A stretch of DNA of 44,430 nt from an uncultured Christensenellaceae bacterium. Its GTDB lineage: Bacteria; Bacillota; Clostridia; Christensenellales; UBA3700. Shown piece by piece: positions 42,336-44,430 of this stretch. The first letter of the stretch is position 1. The number at the start of each line of letters is the position of its first letter. Below the pieces are notes generated by a model that saw only the letters and a program-made list of their open reading frames with translations, did no database searches and was not told where the DNA came from. The position numbers and the translations under genes were made by a program. Location: positions 1 through 44,430 of the forward strand of contig CALWKR010000022.1 of assembly GCA_944381315.1 (NCBI GenBank), written 5' to 3'.

Positions 42336-42369
42336 AGACACGGGAATTTTGGTACCCGTGTCTGTTTTC
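42336..42369 (+). terminator. Terminator of the transporter-HAD operon
   Basis: 9-bp perfect stem AGACACGGG/CCCGTGTCT, loop of 10, tail GTTTTC; on the minus strand the tail is only TTT. Confidence 0.65.
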
Positions 42370-42391
42370 TTCACTTTTTGCAGTCTCTCGA

Positions 42392-43507
42392 TCAAGCGAA
42401 ATATTCGTCTATCCCCTCTCTGAACCGCGCTATGTCGTCCTCGGAATAGAACTTGTATCCTATGTATTGTTTGTCCGAATTGACGAGCTTGCAGACAAAT
42501 CTCTTGTCGTCGTCATAGACGTATTGGGGGATGTTTTCGTCTTTGAGCAGCGCGAGCACGACTGTGTTCTCGTTCTGCAAATACATTATCCTCGCATAGA
42601 CGATATTGCCGACGCGGTAGCTGTACGAACCTGTCAGCTCCTCGACTTCCGTCTCGTCCGCGACGGCGCCGATAAGGCATGGCACGAGCCGCGTCAACGC
42701 GTCGATCAACGGCTTTTTGTCCTCGCTCCATTCGTCCAGCTTTACGCCCTTCACCGTCGTCGGGTTGCTCGTATAGACGAGCTTGTCCGCGCCTGTATCG
42801 TCGATCGGCAGCATCAGTTGCGCCGCCGTCGCGAACGCGCCCTCTTCGCGCGAAACTATGCCTGCGTCGATCAGCGCGCCGTAGGTCAACAAGCCGAACG
42901 CGCCTTTCTCGCTCTCCCACGCCGCGCCGACGAGCGCTTTGAGCACGTCATCGTCGTCGTAGGGGCTTTGGGCTTCGGCGTCCGTCGTCAGAGCCACATA
43001 ATAGAATCCGTCCGCGTCGGCGAACAGCTTGCGGCAATACGAGACAAAGCCGCCCTTGCGCAGACTGCGCGCCTTGTCGCGGACGATGCCGCTGTCGTAA
43101 TCGGCGCGCTCCGCGATCTCGATGTTGTCGCCTGCGCCGGCCGTCACCGCCTGCTTGAACCTGCGGTCGAGCGCGAGCTGGACGTTGATCGTCCTCGCCT
43201 GTCTGAAACTCGCCTCGCTCGCCTTCGCGTTGGCGTAGGACACCACCTTCGCCTCGACAAAGACGACGAATTTCGCATTGAAAGTATGGGCGATGATGAT
43301 GAGATCGGGACTTCCGAACTCGCCGAGCTTGAACTCGGGCAGATATTCGCAATATTCCACTTCACGGACAAAGTCGGGCTGTTTGCCGTTCCAGACCACG
43401 CATTCCAGCAGTCTTTTGTCCGCCTTTGCGGCGATGACGTCGGCGACGATCCCCGCCACCAGTCCGCTCTCGCCGTAATACAGTACTTTGCTCGTTCCGT
43501 TTTTCAT
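42392..43507 (-). CDS. Uncharacterised protein with PD-(D/E)XK-like motif
   Basis: I do not recognise this 371-residue protein as a named family. Residues 67-87 read SPDLIII...VVFVEAKV: P67-D68 and E85-A86-K87 on adjacent strands, the PD-(D/E)XK nuclease signature, followed by a helix (SEASFRQARTINVQLALD). The C-terminal half (about 190-371) has no motif known to me. No methylase, toxin or phage gene is beside it, so restriction is not supported; it may be a repair, mobile-element-derived or non-catalytic member. AAGGAGGAAAAT precedes the ATG and a GGGGATACCCC dyad (43520-43530) abuts the ribosome site. No convincing promoter was found. Confidence 0.65.
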   Translation of the reverse strand: MKNGTSKVLYYGESGLVAGIVADVIAAKADKRLLECVVWNGKQPDFVREVEYCEYLPEFKLGEFGSPDLIIIAHTFNAKFVVFVEAKVVSYANAKASEASFRQARTINVQLALDRRFKQAVTAGAGDNIEIAERADYDSGIVRDKARSLRKGGFVSYCRKLFADADGFYYVALTTDAEAQSPYDDDDVLKALVGAAWESEKGAFGLLTYGALIDAGIVSREEGAFATAAQLMLPIDDTGADKLVYTSNPTTVKGVKLDEWSEDKKPLIDALTRLVPCLIGAVADETEVEELTGSYSYRVGNIVYARIMYLQNENTVVLALLKDENIPQYVYDDDKRFVCKLVNSDKQYIGYKFYSEDDIARFREGIDEYFA

Positions 43508-43631
43508 ATTTTCCTCCTTGGGGTATCCCCTACTTATAAAAAACCACAAAACGCATTCGATGTCAATAGGGACAGATAAATTTGGCTCTGTTTTTGCAAA
43601 AACCAACGCCGAAAAGGTCTCGCGGCACAGG

Positions 43632-44430
43632 TCATACGGACGCTCGTTTCGCCTTTGCGGCGCTTCTGAACATGACTTCCGTCATCACGATCATCAAGAT
43701 GAAAAACACCGCCAAAAACGCCGGCATGATCGCAAAGCCGATCGCATTGCCTATCACGCCGAAAAGCGGAGGCATGAACGTGGAACCGACATAGGCTCCT
43801 GCCATTTGCACTCCTATGATCGCTCCCGACTTGTCCTCTCCGAAAACGGACGGCACGCAATGTATTATGCTCGGATAGATGGGCGCGCAGCCCAAGCCGA
43901 TGATGATGAAGGCGGCGATCGGGAGCGCTCCTCCGACAGGGATGAACAACAGCACAACGCCAACGACGATGACGCAAGCGCCTATGACGATCATTTTGCG
44001 GTCGCCGAGCTTGTCTGTCACGAATCCGGCGGCAAATCTGCCGACGGTCATGCCTATGTAGAACAATGACGCAAATTGCGCGGCGCGCTCAGGCTCAATA
44101 CCCTTTGCCTCGACAAAGAAAGTGCTCGCCCATGACATTGTCGTCGCCTCGGCTGCACAATAGGCAAAAAAGCCTATCAGCAAGAATGGCACGCCCTTGG
44201 TTTTGAGCACGTCCTTGACTCCATAGTGACGCTGCTCTGCTTGCACTGTGTCGCTTGCGTTCTTCTTCCACACGGGCAAAGTGACGAGAAGCACGAGCGC
44301 GATGCCGAGCTGCACAAAGCCTATGATCCTGTATCCGTCATTCCAGCTCGAATTGGTCAAAGCATAGCTCATCACGAACGGACTGACGATCGCGCCGACG
44401 CCCCAAAAACAATGCAGCCAGCTCATATGC
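43632..44430 (-). CDS. MFS permease, 5' end cut by window edge
   Basis: The last 266 residues of a major facilitator transporter. The segment HCFWGVGAIVSPFV is an internal helix of such proteins, so the true start lies beyond base 44430. The second-half loop motif GRFAAGFVTDKLGDRK matches the MFS motif-A repeat between helices 8 and 9, and ANF-like sugar permease features (SWASTFFVEAKGI) recall fucose/glucose-type symporters. About eight helices are visible. Substrate unknown; sugar uptake is a reasonable guess given the neighbourhood. Confidence 0.88.
   Translation of the reverse strand, partial: HMSWLHCFWGVGAIVSPFVMSYALTNSSWNDGYRIIGFVQLGIALVLLVTLPVWKKNASDTVQAEQRHYGVKDVLKTKGVPFLLIGFFAYCAAEATTMSWASTFFVEAKGIEPERAAQFASLFYIGMTVGRFAAGFVTDKLGDRKMIVIGACVIVVGVVLLFIPVGGALPIAAFIIIGLGCAPIYPSIIHCVPSVFGEDKSGAIIGVQMAGAYVGSTFMPPLFGVIGNAIGFAIMPAFLAVFFILMIVMTEVMFRSAAKAKRASV

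Noticed and set aside
42392..43630. Restriction-modification or defence island
   Set aside because: Only one PD-(D/E)XK-like protein is seen, with metabolic and transport genes on both sides and no methylase, helicase or toxin partner.

Overview
The window looks like a stretch of chromosome from a Gram-positive, Bacillota-type bacterium, most likely an uncultured, gut-associated member of the Clostridia. The grounds are SigA-type promoters (TTGACA/TATAAT, spacers of 16-18), strong AGGAGG-type ribosome sites, the gene order Sua5 - low-molecular-weight phosphatase - rpiB (as ywlC-ywlE-rpiB in Bacillus), a Fe-S type PurF with a propeptide, a PhoP/PhoR-like pair, a CIRCE-like site before hsp20, and glycan enzymes (GH29, GH3, an esterase lipoprotein). 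I cannot name the genus. No rRNA, tRNA, insertion sequence, phage gene or CRISPR array was seen.

Layout. 1-4375 (minus) is a catabolic-looking cluster: class III aminotransferase, FGGY sugar kinase, and two class II aldolase-family proteins in tandem, one of which has lost most of its metal ligands. 4968-6245 (plus) is a membrane M28 peptidase. 6361-12342 (minus) is a carA-carB operon in which carB is fused in frame to dapF, followed by a mutarotase-like protein. 12721-17682 (plus) holds a GH29 fucosidase, purF-asnA and a MATE exporter. 17765-19219 (minus) is guaB. 19434-21920 (plus) is a cytoplasmic GH3 glycosidase. 22027-24763 (minus) holds a lipoprotein and the Sua5/phosphatase/rpiB operon. 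25003-26046 (plus) is a membrane-anchored DUF1508 protein. 26128-29499 (minus) is a response regulator - histidine kinase - manA operon. 29645-30700 (minus) is an esterase lipoprotein. 31025-33281 (plus) holds a second MATE exporter and pnuC with a long structured leader. 33531-37723 (minus) is a marR - heterodimeric ABC exporter operon. 37936-38361 (minus) is hsp20. 38905-42335 (plus) holds a GPH-type sugar transporter fused to a calcineurin-like phosphoesterase, then a HAD phosphatase. 42392 to the end (minus) holds a PD-(D/E)XK-like protein of unknown role and a truncated MFS permease.

How it fits together. Much of the content is housekeeping metabolism (pyrimidine/arginine, purine, asparagine, lysine/cell wall, NAD precursor uptake) interleaved with sugar use and export/stress functions. 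The most unusual items are two gene fusions (CarB-DapF, and GPH transporter-phosphoesterase), a tandem active/degenerate aldolase pair next to an aminotransferase and kinase, a probable regulatory RNA before pnuC, and several promoters with perfect dyads in or just after the -35/-10 spacer.
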